Source: Hyaloscypha bicolor E (taxonomy: Eukaryota; Ascomycota; Leotiomycetes; Helotiales; Hyaloscyphaceae). From it: DNA of 64,000 nt. This document shows positions 23,834-34,707 of the stretch, one piece after another. Positions within the stretch are counted from its first letter, which is position 1. Each line of letters opens with the position of its first letter. The DNA lies in the NCBI RefSeq assembly GCF_002865645.1, contig NW_020194554.1, positions 248,001 through 312,000 of the forward strand. The letters run 5' to 3'. A model generated the notes under the pieces. The model did not search any database, was not told the DNA's origin, and was given only the letters and a program-made list of their open reading frames with translations. A program made the position numbers and the translations under genes.

Positions 23834-26800
23834 TTAGTAAGCTAACCATGGCACGCCATAGTCTTCTGAGTCGAGTCTATCCACAGAAAAACCAGACAGC
23901 TCTGCGACCAAGTCCCTGCATCCTAGATGCCCATTGCTCTGTGCAAAGTCCATTGCCCTAAGACAGTGTCGCTCTTGAAATCCTGTGCCATCCAAGGAAA
24001 ACTCCTTGGCTCTCCACAGGAATTGGACCATGTCAAGCCGGCCATGTTCTGCTGCTCCTTCCAAGGGCCACCTTCCATTTACTTTTGAGGGCAGCGCGTG
24101 TAGGGGGGCCCCTTGCTCGAGAAGCTCTGCTGCCACGTTGCAATTCCCTGAGATGGCTGCAAACTGCAGAGCCGTCCCGCCACTGCGGATTGCCGGCTCC
24201 CCATTCACGTCTGCGCCGAGTTCCAGTAGTAGGCGAACCATGTCGAGGTCCCCTAGCTCAGCAGCGTGCTGAAGCGGTGTCTGCTTGATGAAAAGATGGG
24301 TCTTCTTGTTCACATCGGCTTTGTATTCCACCACCAATAGGCGAATGAGGTCTTCTCGTCCTGTTTCGAGAGCAAGCATAATTGCTGTTTGGCCAACTCG
24401 GGGTTCGATATCCATGATTCTTGCAACGCCGTCGGGATCAGAACCTTCTCGAAGGAGCCGATTAACCGCCCCGAGATTGGTTCCGCAAAAGTCAGGTAAA
24501 CCAACGATGGCTAGCCCGAGAGGTGTGAGCATATCTTCGTAAGCACGATAAAGATCGCCATCGGGGACTCCTCTAGGTATCTCGGCGACGATCAAATTAA
24601 CTAACCCGTTCTCCAGAAGAGTATCCAGTATCTCGGCATTGCCGGGGCGTTCAGCCATGACGAACTTCAGAATGTGAGCACCAATACATTTCCGAACCCT
24701 CCGCTGTTTTCTATCCTGCCCAAAGAGGAACAGAAACATATCAGTACGATCCGGTATGGCCGCTTTTAGGACCTCGCCGTCCAAGGGATCAGCGCCATAT
24801 TGAAGGAGAAGATCAACCATCTCAACCTGACCCATCCTGATGGCGCTTGCAAGACATGAATTCCAGGGCAAATCATCCCTATATGAAGTAGATTCCAACA
24901 AGTTTTCGAAAAATGTTACATTATTTGTTTTCATGCACTGCATACATATGTTGTGAAACGGAATCCTGTCCCTGAGGAATGACTGGTCCGGAAATACGAA
25001 TGCCAGATCCGAGATGATTGACGTATCAAACCAGCTGGCCACCTCGTTCGGTATGTCGCTACGGGACAAATACTCGATATCGGCACTTAAGAGGGACCGC
25101 ACTAATTTGTGATCTCGCTTCCCGAGAGCAGCGTGAAGAGTGCTAGGATCATCCGAGTTACGGTTACGGATGGATATGGATTGTGCGCCGGCCGATAACA
25201 AAAAATTTGCCACGTCATCATGGTCATTTTCGAGGGCAAGCCGTACCGCATCCCACGTGGTCCGGTATTGGTGTGATGAGCTAGAAGCCCGCTTCAGTAG
25301 CAACTCCATATAAAGCATGTTTCCTCCCTCAGCCGCCGCGAGTATCAGAGCCTCTAAACGGCTTCCCTTTGCGAGGTTATTGAGAGCACCGGCTTCCTCC
25401 AACAGCTTGATCAAATCGGCATTCCCCATCCGCACGGCCTCGGCAAGCGGCGTCGTGGGTGGGGGGTATACAAGCGGCCGTTCGTCAATAATATGAGCTG
25501 GAGGATCGAGCTCCGGCATGGGGTTAAAGTCAAGAACAAGTCTGATAAGGTTCTTATTCCCAGACCTAACTGCAGCACTCAATATTCTTGTGGTTGACGG
25601 CAAGCGGCCAATGAGGACTTGAACAAGTTGGAAATGTCCTCTTTTCGCACCATCGATAGCGGCGTATTCTAGTGACTCCGACCACCTTTCAAGGCACTTT
25701 GAGCATCCAGATCCTTCACAGAATTCTATGGTGTTCTGAAGGATGGTTGCGGCGGTGCTATCATCTACTACATTTGCGATCCTGCAGAGTAAACTATAAC
25801 GCGGATCATTGGACCAGGCGGTATTGGGTTCGAAAAAAGCCTGGTGATCTGTCGGCGGTATGCTTCGGGCAAAGAGAGAAACAATCTCGTTAGTTGGGAT
25901 TAGCCCCAAGGTATCACTTAGAAAGCGAACATCGACTTTAGATCCTTTCCCGATGAGAAACTCGATCGTATCAATCAGCCCTGGTGTTGCCGTAAATGCT
26001 CTTGAATAGGGTGGCCCAGCATCTGGCCACAGTAATTTTCTGAGCGCACCACCGTTAACTCCATCTTTATGCGTTTTATTGACGTCGGCATCAGCCTCCA
26101 CAAGGATTCGAATGAGCCCGAGTGCCTTGAGACTTGCTGCTCGCTCCACCGGGGTGTACCTTCTATTCCGAAAGAAGCAGACCGTATCATTGACGTCAAC
26201 CAACTTGCGTTGAAGGAGCAGCTGGACGATGCGCTGATCTTTCGCCTCAATCGCGGCTCGAAACATGTTGTCCGCCAGTGTCCTTGCAGTGAACTGCGGC
26301 CCTTCCTCCAAAATCTGGAGCAACAACTTGTTGGTGCTGAAATGACCCATGGCCTTCAGGATATCCTCCATCGGGATATGATCTAGTCCGACGAAGCCGT
26401 TCATCATGGAGAAGAGCAAAATTCTGAAAAGGCGAGTCTCGGTCATTTGTTGTTCAGAGATGATAGCAGTACTCTCTCCTGGGAGGAGCTTGCCAAGCTT
26501 CTGAAGAGGGTTTTGACAGTCAGGTGGACGTTGGACCATCGATATAGACCCGGAAGAGAAGGAGTTTTCCAAGAACCTGAGAGCAAAATTACCAGACAAA
26601 GAAGCTCCAAGCCGTCGCTGGGTAGAGGATTCGCTATTGGTGGAAATAATATCCCGGGAACGCAAGTATTCTTCGAATTTGGAGAAGGGCAGTCCCTTCA
26701 GCCATTGCTTAGTGAAACCAGTGGGGGGAAACTTGACGTAGTCGAAAATTCCACCTTCGAGGGTTCCGTTCTGTGTAGGAAGTTGTGCGCTGGTGGAGAG

Positions 26801-27714
26801 ACGGCTCTCTCCCTGAGTTTGTTCTGCGTTGAACCCAAAGAAGTGGTCAACGTCCGGGAAAAGTTGGGATGGGCTGATAGGACTGGCTCGACGCATCAGG
26901 CTGGTTCCTAAAGGGCTCACATTGGCGTTTGCACGGATTTGCCAATTCCTGTCCAAACTTGAATTCAAATCCAACCCAAGCATCTCGTGACCACCTACGT
27001 CGAACAGAGCAGTTTGCGGCTCGCAATCCGTGTGAGGATTGAAGTCAAGATTCCACCAGAACGACATAGGGTCATCGAGCTCTGATGAGAATAGCCTAGC
27101 TGAGTCCGCCGGGTCGAATTGCGCAGAGGCTTCTCCGAGACGCAAAAGGGCGGACTCGGGACTAGACGAAGCGCCATGAAGGTCTGGAAGCCGCGTCACG
27201 TCGTGTGTTTGTTGTCTGGGAAGTCCCGGACTTAGAGCTGCCCGCGATACCTGTTCCACGGAAGGGCCAGCAGAGGAGCTAGCCATCCGGATCAGAGGAT
27301 GCGATGATGCTGAGTCACGGCTGGCTTGTCCCAGTGTTGCGCCAGGTGTTTTTTTGAGTCGTCGCAAAGCTCTTTGAATGCTCGGCTGCGTTTTCATATA
27401 GCCTGAAGAAGTTTTCAAGACTGTTGCGGTTATATTGTCAGGTTCTTTTAAGAGCTCCTGCCACTGTTCCCGCTTCAGGTTCTTGTGGATGCCCCAAAGC
27501 CTGAGTTTCGCCTCGTATTGTGACTTGCTATAAGAATCATCAGAACGGCAGGCATAACTGCCTGGACTGTTTCTACTTACGTTGCTTCAAAGTTGTATTT
27601 TTGTTTCATCTCCTCAATGACTTCAATAAGGGGTTTCTGGGCGAACAGACCTTTGATGACTTCTCTGTGGCGCTCCCATTCCTCTGCTGGAATCGCGCGT
27701 TTTCTGGGAGCCAT
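23834..27714 (-). CDS. Clr5-domain ankyrin-repeat protein
   Basis: Two exons, 27714-27581 and 27527-23834, with a 53-nt intron (GTAAGT...TATAG, phase 2) give 1275 residues. The first exon and the start of the second form a Clr5 domain, residues about 4-66 (IPAEEWERHREVIKGLFAQK, SQYEAKLRLWGIHKNLKREQ). A 53-nt intron inside that domain means the Clr5 part is easily lost from gene models that begin in the big exon. A low-complexity Ser/Pro-rich stretch follows. Residues from about 450 to the end hold at least a dozen ankyrin repeats, clearest near the C-terminus (TPLQHAAELGDLDMVRLLLE, TALQFAAISGNCNVAAELL). Clr5-ankyrin proteins are common in filamentous ascomycetes with no settled role; protein binding is inferred from the ankyrins. 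ATG 27714 gives the normal Clr5 N-terminus. Confidence 0.92.
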
Positions 27715-28097
27715 CGCTGAATAATGATAGGGAGCCGCAGCCTGATACCGAATCGCAAAGCAGAAAAATGGAGATCGCAAAAGATTATCAAGTGGGGAAA
27801 ACAAACCCAAACCTAAGGTCTATCAACTGGTCTGATTAAGTATTGGGCAAGCAGATCGTTGACACAAAAATTGAAGGCAAGGGAACGTGTGGGCAAAGTA
27901 CGCAAACAGTGGAAGCAGGTCAAGGCAAGGTCGGCAGCCTTATACAATAATTCGAGTGGCTCGCGCACCGCCCGATCTCGAGCTGTTCAAGTGGCTGCGC
28001 CAGCGCCAATATGCAGCCCGACGTCGCCATTGCAGCCCTGCCTCCGCTGCCTCTTCGAGAGCCAATAAGCCGCCGTCCAGGTTTTGTCACGGTTTTG

Positions 28098-28343
28098 TCA
28101 CGGTTTTGTTCCGGTTTTGTTCATAACAAGCCGGGCGAGCTGCAGGGCCATTTCCTTCCAATCATCGCTTCCCCTGGTTTTGTCAACTTCCTCCTGTGGT
28201 GTTCCCTTCCCTGCCTTGGCTAAGACTGTTATCATGTCAGCCTGCAAGGACGCAAGACGCCTGAGGAAAGTCCTGCGCGAGGCTGCGTGCACCTGTACTA
28301 CTAAATTCTTACGCCTAGCATCTTGCTTTGCTCGATCTTGCAT
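28098..28343 (-). CDS. Small hypothetical protein, 81 residues
   Basis: Open frame from ATG 28343 to TGA at 28098. It is rich in Arg, Lys and Ala with an amphipathic look (TFLRRLASLQADMITVLAKA, DDWKEMALQLARLVMNK). No domain recognised. Two TCACGTGA sites lie just upstream. It ends in a run of a GGTTTTGTCAC-type tandem repeat (plus strand, 28078-28125). It could also be a transposon-derived fragment. Confidence 0.3.
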   Translation of the reverse strand: MQDRAKQDARRKNLVVQVHAASRRTFLRRLASLQADMITVLAKAGKGTPQEEVDKTRGSDDWKEMALQLARLVMNKTGTKP

Positions 28344-28356
28344 TTGAAGAGAGTTG

Positions 28357-28375
28357 TCACGTGAGAGTCACGTGA
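28357..28375. promoter_or_regulatory. Paired TCACGTGA (E-box/CACGTG) sites
   Basis: TCACGTGA occurs at 28357-28364 and again at 28368-28375. CACGTG is the core bound by fungal bHLH factors of the Cbf1 type. The pair sits 14-32 bp upstream of the small minus-strand ORF. Binding is inferred only from the motif. Confidence 0.4.
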
Positions 28376-28549
28376 CAGGAGTTTGACAATCTCATTTGGA
28401 GGTATAAACCTCCCTGGTAAGCATACTATTGCAGAGAGCAAGAAATAGTGATTGCATAAATGGTTGTCTGATTAAAAGAAGCTCTGAGGGAGCCTCTAGA
28501 TCTAGCTAAATAAAGGGGAGCTGCCGAGTAAGCTGAGCTAAGCTCCCTA

Positions 28550-28988
28550 CCGTATTATCTGGCGTATATGACCCCCCCCCTCGTTCAGGACCACCCCCTA
28601 ATAGAAGACCATTTCCAGAGCAATTCCTCAAGCAATAGCTTAGTAATAGAAGACCATGGTCTTATATTACTAAGCTATTTCTTAATTGGCTAGTTTGAGG
28701 TAATTCAAGTAATCTCCTAGCAGATTTCTCAGCTAATTCTCAATGTATATAATTTGTGGCACATAATATCAAGAGCAATTGGTGGTGCGGGTGGGGTTTT
28801 AGGAGGGAGAATGAGAGAAGAATAAAGGGATGAGGAATTAGGGGGGTAAGCACAACACCATACACTAAGCGGTTTTTAGTGGGATCGATGTATTACTAGA
28901 CCCTCTCAGGCTTAAGACCATTCCCTGACGAATTATTCAGATGTGGAACGGGCTATAAGACCATGGTCATATACACCAGATAATACGG
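28550..28988. mobile_element. 439-bp MITE with ~24-bp TIRs and TA target duplication
   Basis: Left end CCGTATTATCTGG(C)GTATATG begins at 28550. Its reverse complement, with one C/T difference, ends at 28988. Both ends are flanked by TA (28548-28549 and 28989-28990), as for Tc1/mariner-type insertion. The interior has no coding frame but includes a 46-bp palindrome and repeated AGACCATGGTCT motifs. A non-autonomous element. Confidence 0.85.
28634..28679. repeat. 46-bp near-perfect palindrome inside the MITE
   Basis: Arms AATAGCTTAGTAAT and ATTACTAAGCTATT flank the core AGACCATGGTCT. Only one base pair mismatches over the whole 46 bp. It can form a cruciform. Confidence 0.9.
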
Positions 28989-29839
28989 TAGTACCCGTAC
29001 CCGTACGACACATACATTCTTACGCTTAAGGCGTCACTGCCACAATCCGCTTTACCTTCAGTTTTGGCCTTCCCTTAACCAAAGTCACCCTAAAACACAT
29101 TCGACAGGAGCCTTCACAAAACGCCATTGAAATCCTTGACACGGACACCAAATTTTAACCTTTATGAATCAGGGCCATCTTTGGTTTTCACGGGTCAGGT
29201 TTCAGTGGGGGAAATCCGATTGTTTGGTACGAATATTGCCAGAGCTTGAGGGGCTGCAATGCCTTAGTACATAGGTACATACCTCCCAGAGAGGTTAGGA
29301 AAAGGTAGTGCCATCTCGCCCCTGAACCCTAGCTCCATGTTTGGATGTTTTTGTTTCTTTTCACGCTTAGTGTTTTCAAGACAGCTTCGTAGCGGGACAT
29401 GGCATTCATCTCAGCGAAGAATTGCCCATCCTGGGTATTTCCATCACGGCTTCCAAATCACAATCGAGTTGCCGCAGAGTCCAGCTGAATCTGGTCTGGG
29501 CAGCGACTATTGTCGGCGAGGCAGAAAGTGGTATAAAGCAGGGCCTTGTGGCGGGCAACCCTGCCCAAGCCGACATAACCGTGACATAACCGCAAACCAA
29601 ATCCACAAAACCTCATGCAAAAACCAGTAACAAAACCGTCCATCTCAACGAACACATAAACTTGCCGATTCAATCATGGAAGCCGAAACGTCTTACGAGA
29701 AAATATATCACATTTTGCATCAACATCCTCGGACCACAACTGCTGCATCATCTTGTACGCAATCCGGTTTTAGCTCATTCTTCCCTTGAAGGCCAGTCAA
29801 CCAATCAACAACCGCTTGCTGTTCTACATCAACTCAACT
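28989..29839. other. Intergenic, promoter of the small gene at 29840
   Basis: No gene accepted. The overlapping open frames at 29337-29673 on both strands lack motifs. Confidence 0.4.
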
Positions 29840-30165
29840 ATGTCTACCACTTCCAAATTCTCTTACTTCCAGCTATCGGGCGACCAGAGCAGGTACGTGT
29901 ACCCAATTAACTTCAATCATTTCTAAGATCTACGGAAAGCAGTCAAACAATCTAACTATCTTCTAGTCACCAGAAAGACGAGCAGTCCTACCAGATGCGG
30001 CAATATCTCCAAGCCGACCCAACCGTGACTGAGCGTCTTGCCCAATCAGCTACTTCTATGAAAGAGGGAAAGAAGTACGGCGCGGAGGGATTTATAAAGA
30101 AGCTCAAGAAGCGGGTGGCGGACCTGGAGGAGGTGATTCAAAGCGGTGGCTCTAGCGCGGCTTAA
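29840..30165 (+). CDS. Small two-exon protein, 83 residues
   Basis: A gene too short for simple ORF calling. Exon 1 is 29840-29892 (MSTTSKFSYFQLSGDQS...). The intron 29893-29966 (74 nt) has GTACGT, a CTAAC branch site at about 29951-29957 and TTCTAG. Exon 2 is 29967-30165 (HQKDEQSYQMRQYLQADPTV, then KKLKKRVADLEEVIQSGG). The second exon is hydrophilic and ends in a predicted short coiled coil. No domain recognised and no signal peptide, so it is probably cytosolic or nuclear. Support comes from the perfect splice signals, in-frame join and codon-like composition. Function unknown. Confidence 0.75.
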
Positions 30166-30344
30166 TAGAAAGTGGAAAGCTCCGAGTACAACAAAGGTAG
30201 TACGGAGGGCTCTCTGTACATTACTAGGAAATGGGGCTATAAACAAACATTAATTGATTTGACTTGATTTGATTTATTCATATTACTATTTAATCTTGCG
30301 ACAGGACTTGCACCAACGCGCCTACGTCTCTGCGGGCTTGGTGC

Positions 30345-30582
30345 GTATCAGCGATGCGGTTTTATTACAGCGATACAGTCGTTTTTATAATAACTTCCAC
30401 AATTTTACAAATTCAAAAAATCGCAAGAAGCCAAAAGTTATATAATTATCATGCGTACCTCTATATAGGCTTTTTTTTTTAAGATCCTGTATTGTGTCGT
30501 GAATTTATTAAAAATTATAAAAAAAGTTGTTAGGGGGAAAAAAGCGACCGTATCGCTGATTTTCGACTGTGTCGCTGACCCG
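30345..30582. mobile_element. ~240-bp inverted-repeat element with CAGCGATAC motifs
   Basis: The left arm (GCGTATCAGCGATGCGG then ACAGCGATACAGTCG, 30343-30383) matches the reverse complement of the right arm (GACCGTATCGCTGAT then CGACTGTGTCGCTGACC, 30546-30580) in order and spacing. The interior is AT-rich without a frame. It directly abuts the next TIR element, suggesting insertion of one next to the other. Confidence 0.6.
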
Positions 30583-30585
30583 CAG

Positions 30586-30979
30586 TAATAGTCGACTTGA
30601 CGTTGCGCTAAAGAGGCCCTTCCCTTCAGTCGGGGAAAGCGAGTTAGCCCGTTTCAGCGTTTTTCACCTTCTAGAAATATATATTAGGAAATAGTTATAA
30701 GAAATCTAATTAATACGTTTTATTCGCCATCTCATAGTTACCCATCGCATACTTAAGAGCTAGAGTTTTTAGTGCGTAGATAAAAACCTATAATTACTAG
30801 AAAAGTCGTGGGTGCGATACTCGCGAGAAAATCGTGTATTGATTCTTGATGTTCCTCGCGAAAAAATTTGGTGTGAAATCACAACAAAAGTTGCGGGGCA
30901 AACTCACTTTCGCGGGCCAACTCGCTTTCCCCGACTAAAGGGAAGGGCCTCTTCAGCGCGACGTCAAGTCCGACTATTA
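30586..30979. mobile_element. ~390-bp MITE with ~65-bp TIRs
   Basis: The left TIR starts TAATAGTCGACTTGACGT and continues through AAGAGGCCCTTCCC and GTCGGGGAAAGCGAGTT. The right end (30905-30979) is its reverse complement with few differences. TA dinucleotides bracket both ends. No transposase is encoded. A third terminus of the same family lies at 23309-23333. Confidence 0.8.
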
Positions 30980-31540
30980 ATACCAGGGGCCCATATTGGT
31001 GCGAGCATGGCCGCACGATATTACTTGTAAACAATATCATAACTCAGTCCCATCGAAGGGAAATATGACTTTCATTTCGTCAAGCGCGTCTAGCGTTCCT
31101 GCGCTTTTTGGATGCTGGGAGCAAGGCTAGGCCTGTGGGAAAGAGGAATGAGGAGGAACCTTCCCTTTTCGAGCTCCTTCATCAAACCTTCAAGTCTCCT
31201 TCGCAGCATTCCGTCCTCCCACAACCCTGCCGGACTTCAATCGTTTTGCCTTGAGTTCCCTCCAACCTCCATCGCAGCTGGTGACCAGAACTACGCATTC
31301 GGCCCGCGTGCCAGCGAAGTCTCCAGGACCGCGCCTGGGGAACTGCGCCACCACCTCAACTCTGTCGCCGAGCCTCAGCCCCTGTTTCAAAGCTGCGGAA
31401 CGGTGAATCGCGTCTGGTTCAACAGCCAACGAGCGCCGTCATGCGCCGCTGCTGCGCCTTGCTGGCATTAATGGAAAGGCTGGCGGAAAAAAGATGTCAT
31501 CTTTCTTGGACAATTGTTTCACGGTTGAGGGCGATGTGAA
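30980..31540. other. Upstream region of the membrane-protein gene
   Basis: 560 bp. The open frame at 31112-31471 (+) has no motif or signal and is rejected as a gene. No promoter element stands out. Confidence 0.4.
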
Positions 31541-33853
31541 ATGCTGTCTCTTGTTGTTTACTTGTGTCTCCGGCCTGCGCTGGCGGTTCCGCTTCCGAAT
31601 GTTACGATTAAGGATACAGGAGTCGCTCCATCTGTAGGTATATCCCACGGTTCTGCTTTCGCTCTTCCTTTACCTCCCCCACTGGAAGAATTTGCGAGCT
31701 GTTGTCATCTCATTTTCCAGTCTCAATGTATTCCAAGTTGCTACACTTGGAGATTCTTCTTTTAAGATCATTGCTGACTCGGGATCCTCAGTGGGTTGAT
31801 GATCCGTCGGGTAGAGGGACTTGGAATCTGCTTTACAGTTGTGGATTTACTCTCGTCTTATGCGTCTGGACATCTATTCATCTCAATGTTCCTCCACCTC
31901 GTGAATCTGCTTGGCTTGGTTGGCGGCGGAAGTTAAAATGGGTTGTCATCGCTCTCTTCGCACCTGAGATTGTGGTCTTTACGGCTTTCCAACAGTGGCT
32001 TACGGCGAGATTTTTTTTGAAGGAGTTGAAGAACCTTCGCAAAGCGATCCCCGCTAAGAATTCACAGGTACATGGATTCCGTGCTTGTTATTTATTGGAC
32101 TGACGAAAGCATTGGCAGGCCGAAGCTTCCCAAGCTGAATACCCGTTTGACATGACATACGCTTATTATGCTGTTATGGGTGGATTTGCAGTCAAAGTTG
32201 ATCACTTGCACAATACCCTCGATCGGGCGACTCTTACGACAAATGGCATCCTGCTCCTTGCACAGCACGGCCATTACTTTACCCTCTCCAAAGAGACGAT
32301 TTCCGACAAGAGCAAAGCCAACTGTATGTCTGCGCCGTGTGGTTAATCCTGACGACTTTCTGACTTTCTCAGATCTTGCCAAAGGGCTCGTGTGCGTCCA
32401 GGTTCTCTGGGTGGCAGGCCAAGCGATTGAACGGAAGATCGCGGGATTTCCAATCAGCCTTCTTGAATTTCACACATTGGTCCACGTATTCTGTGCCATT
32501 GTTATGTACACGCTGTGGTTTCGAAAGCCTTACGATATCAACGAACCCACCGTCGTCCCAACCGAGGACTTTCCTAATGCTCTCGCATTTATTGTGGCCA
32601 GTTCGAGGTGGGCTGGAGCCAGTGGATTCCAGAAGATCTCTGATTTTCGTTCGCACGAGTGGTTCGAGAGCTTTTACAGTAAGTTACCTAGGAGCCAAGA
32701 TCCAAAGTTTATGTTCTACAGAAACTTAAAGACCACGCCTCAAGCATGGAAATCCGAGATCGACATGTATGACAGATCCAGAGGCAGAGAAATACCGCTA
32801 GAAAAGAATGACAACCGCATTCGAAACCATCTAGTCCGTCTTCCCTTCTACTCGAACCACAAAGCGGGAAATCTGGGAGGCCTTCCTTACATCCCGAACC
32901 CCGAGGGGGTAGGATTAGGAAGTGCCAAAAGAGAAAACAGCGCGTTTATCATCGCACGAGACCTCGAGTCTCCTTACTTCGCTGGAGAGGCCGTTGTGAA
33001 GAGTTTTAAGCCAGCAAATGGTGCTCCTGAAGTTCTTGCTTTTCAAAGCGGCCAGGCTCTTAGTTCGGGGCTGGGACCTAATATCAATTGGTATCCAAGT
33101 GGGAAGAGAAATTACGGATCTGGAGTTCGTGTGGGCCTGTCCCAGAAAGATCTTAATAGGCTCAGCATGGCTGGCAACTTCGCTCAGGAGCTCCTGGATG
33201 GGAAAGACGACTCGCGATTTCAAACAAATTCGCTCAAGCCTTCATTCCGGGATATCACAGAGAAGCCTTTCAACCCTTTCGAGGCACGACGTATTCGGCC
33301 CTACGGGGAATCCCTAATCAACCAGAGGCAAAGTAACTTTTTTGACTTGCAAGAGTTCACCGATCTCTTCAATATATTCGGCAAGCGTGGCGATCTTTAT
33401 CTCTACACGCTACTTGCTCTCGCGGTCATTGTCATTCCCGCCGCCTATGGCGGGATACACCTTTCTGCCATAAATTCTTTATTCCCAACCGAAATCGAAC
33501 TAACACTTTGGAAATCGTCGTGTTTCATCCTCCTTGGGTTCGCGGGTCTTATAATCGCTGGAATTGTTGGAATCTTCGCATTTTTTAAGTCTATGGATGC
33601 ATGGCATATGTTGGTGGAATATCAGCCTTTTCGCAGTATGACCTTGAATCTCGAGGTGCCAGATTGGCTGGAAACTGTTGCTTTAGTCTTGTTATGGATA
33701 GGTGCTGCCATTGCCATTATTTCTGTTGTCTTACTGTATATTGGCGCGAGGCTTTTCATTGTCATTGAGTCATTCATTTCGTTGAGGCATGTACCAGTTG
33801 GTGTTTATCTGACGCCCAACACAAATTTCATGAGCTACATACCCCATTTGTAG
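31541..33853 (+). CDS. Multipass membrane protein of an uncharacterised fungal family
   Basis: Four exons, 31541-31633, 31792-32067, 32119-32323 and 32373-33853, give 684 residues. Introns are 158 (GTAGGT...CTCAG), 51 (GTACAT...GCAG) and 49 nt (GTATGT...CTCAG). An N-terminal signal peptide (MLSLVVYLCLRPALA) is followed by family blocks common in ascomycetes: RGTWNLLYSCGFTLVLCVWT, SIHLNVPP, KWVVIALFAPEIVVFTAFQQ, TYAYYAVMGGFAV, DLAKGLVCVQVLWVAGQAIE-type sequence and SLLEFHTLVHVFCAIVMYTL. A long hydrophilic region (about residues 300-520) lacks a known domain. The C-terminal third has three to four further membrane helices near residues 540-670. The biochemical role is unknown. The first intron is the least certain, because a nearer acceptor at 31711-31712 gives the wrong phase. 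Confidence 0.85.
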
Positions 33854-34537
33854 TTATGTTTATTATTTAGATCTCGTTTACAATTTCAGAAGCTGCGCAT
33901 TTTCAGATGAATATCAACATCATCTTGCAACTGATTCCTTTAACATTGGTTCTTTGCTACCCACTTCAAGACTGCTTTGTTGCAAGTGTTATGTCTGAGC
34001 TTTGGTTTGAATAAGAGAACAGGGTTAGCGAACGATATTAGACTGTTTGAATCCTTATTAACTCGCCAATTAGCTCATTGTCTGGGCTTTGACGTTTTGC
34101 GGCACTCTTGGGGAAAATAGGGTACAAACTTTACCTCTTCAGTTTTTAGCTCTTAATTAAAATAGAAGTTTTGAGCCTTGAAATAATAATTTTCCAAACT
34201 GCTGTACCTCTATTCTTAAGACTATTCTAAAATAGCTAAGAAGAGTATATAAATAGAGTTTATATAATATATCTTTACTTTAAAATTAATAATATATCGC
34301 GTTTTTCTTATAATTATTTATTTAGAATTTTAATTTCTATATCTTCTTTTTAATATTTAAAATATCTTATATTTATAACTTATTGAAATTCTTTTTAAAG
34401 GTAATAATTCTTAAATTTTAAATACTTTAATTATAGTATTATATTAGTTTAAAGCATTTTTATTACTTTATATTAATTCAAAATATAATTTAAAATAATA
34501 ATATAAACTTGAGATTATTTATAAAAAAGCTTAATAA
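33854..34537. other. Transition from gene space to AT-rich block
   Basis: 3' flank of the membrane-protein gene. From about 34,150 the base composition becomes strongly AT-rich, marking the edge of the repeat isochore. Confidence 0.6.
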
Positions 34538-34707
34538 TGTACGTAAAGATCGCAGAGTAGGGAGTTGCATTGAATGCTAAAAGAGTTTATTGAACTAGCT
34601 AGAAAAGAGCTTGAGTGAAGTGTGAAGCTTCAGGAAGTAAGTATACAGATTCTGACTAAGCAAAGCAATTGCGCTAGCCCCAAATCAGTAATTCTCACTG
34701 CAATACA
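34538..34707 (-). repeat. Copia LTR, left copy (3' LTR of the element)
   Basis: Starts TGTACGTAAAGATCGCAGAG and ends ACTGCAATACA, i.e. TG...CA bounds. It keeps many C and G bases that are T or A in the right copy. Confidence 0.85.

Noticed and set aside
29337..29673. Overlapping 66-97 codon ORFs on both strands
   Set aside because: No motifs; mutually shadowing frames.
31112..31471. 119-codon ORF upstream of the membrane-protein gene
   Set aside because: No motif, and it overlaps an unrelated minus-strand ORF; most likely chance.
32681..32723. A perfect-looking 43-nt intron (GTAAGT...CTACAG) inside the last exon of the membrane-protein gene
   Set aside because: Removing 43 nt shifts the frame and meets stops at once, while reading through gives continuous family-like protein. 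Probably a decoy.
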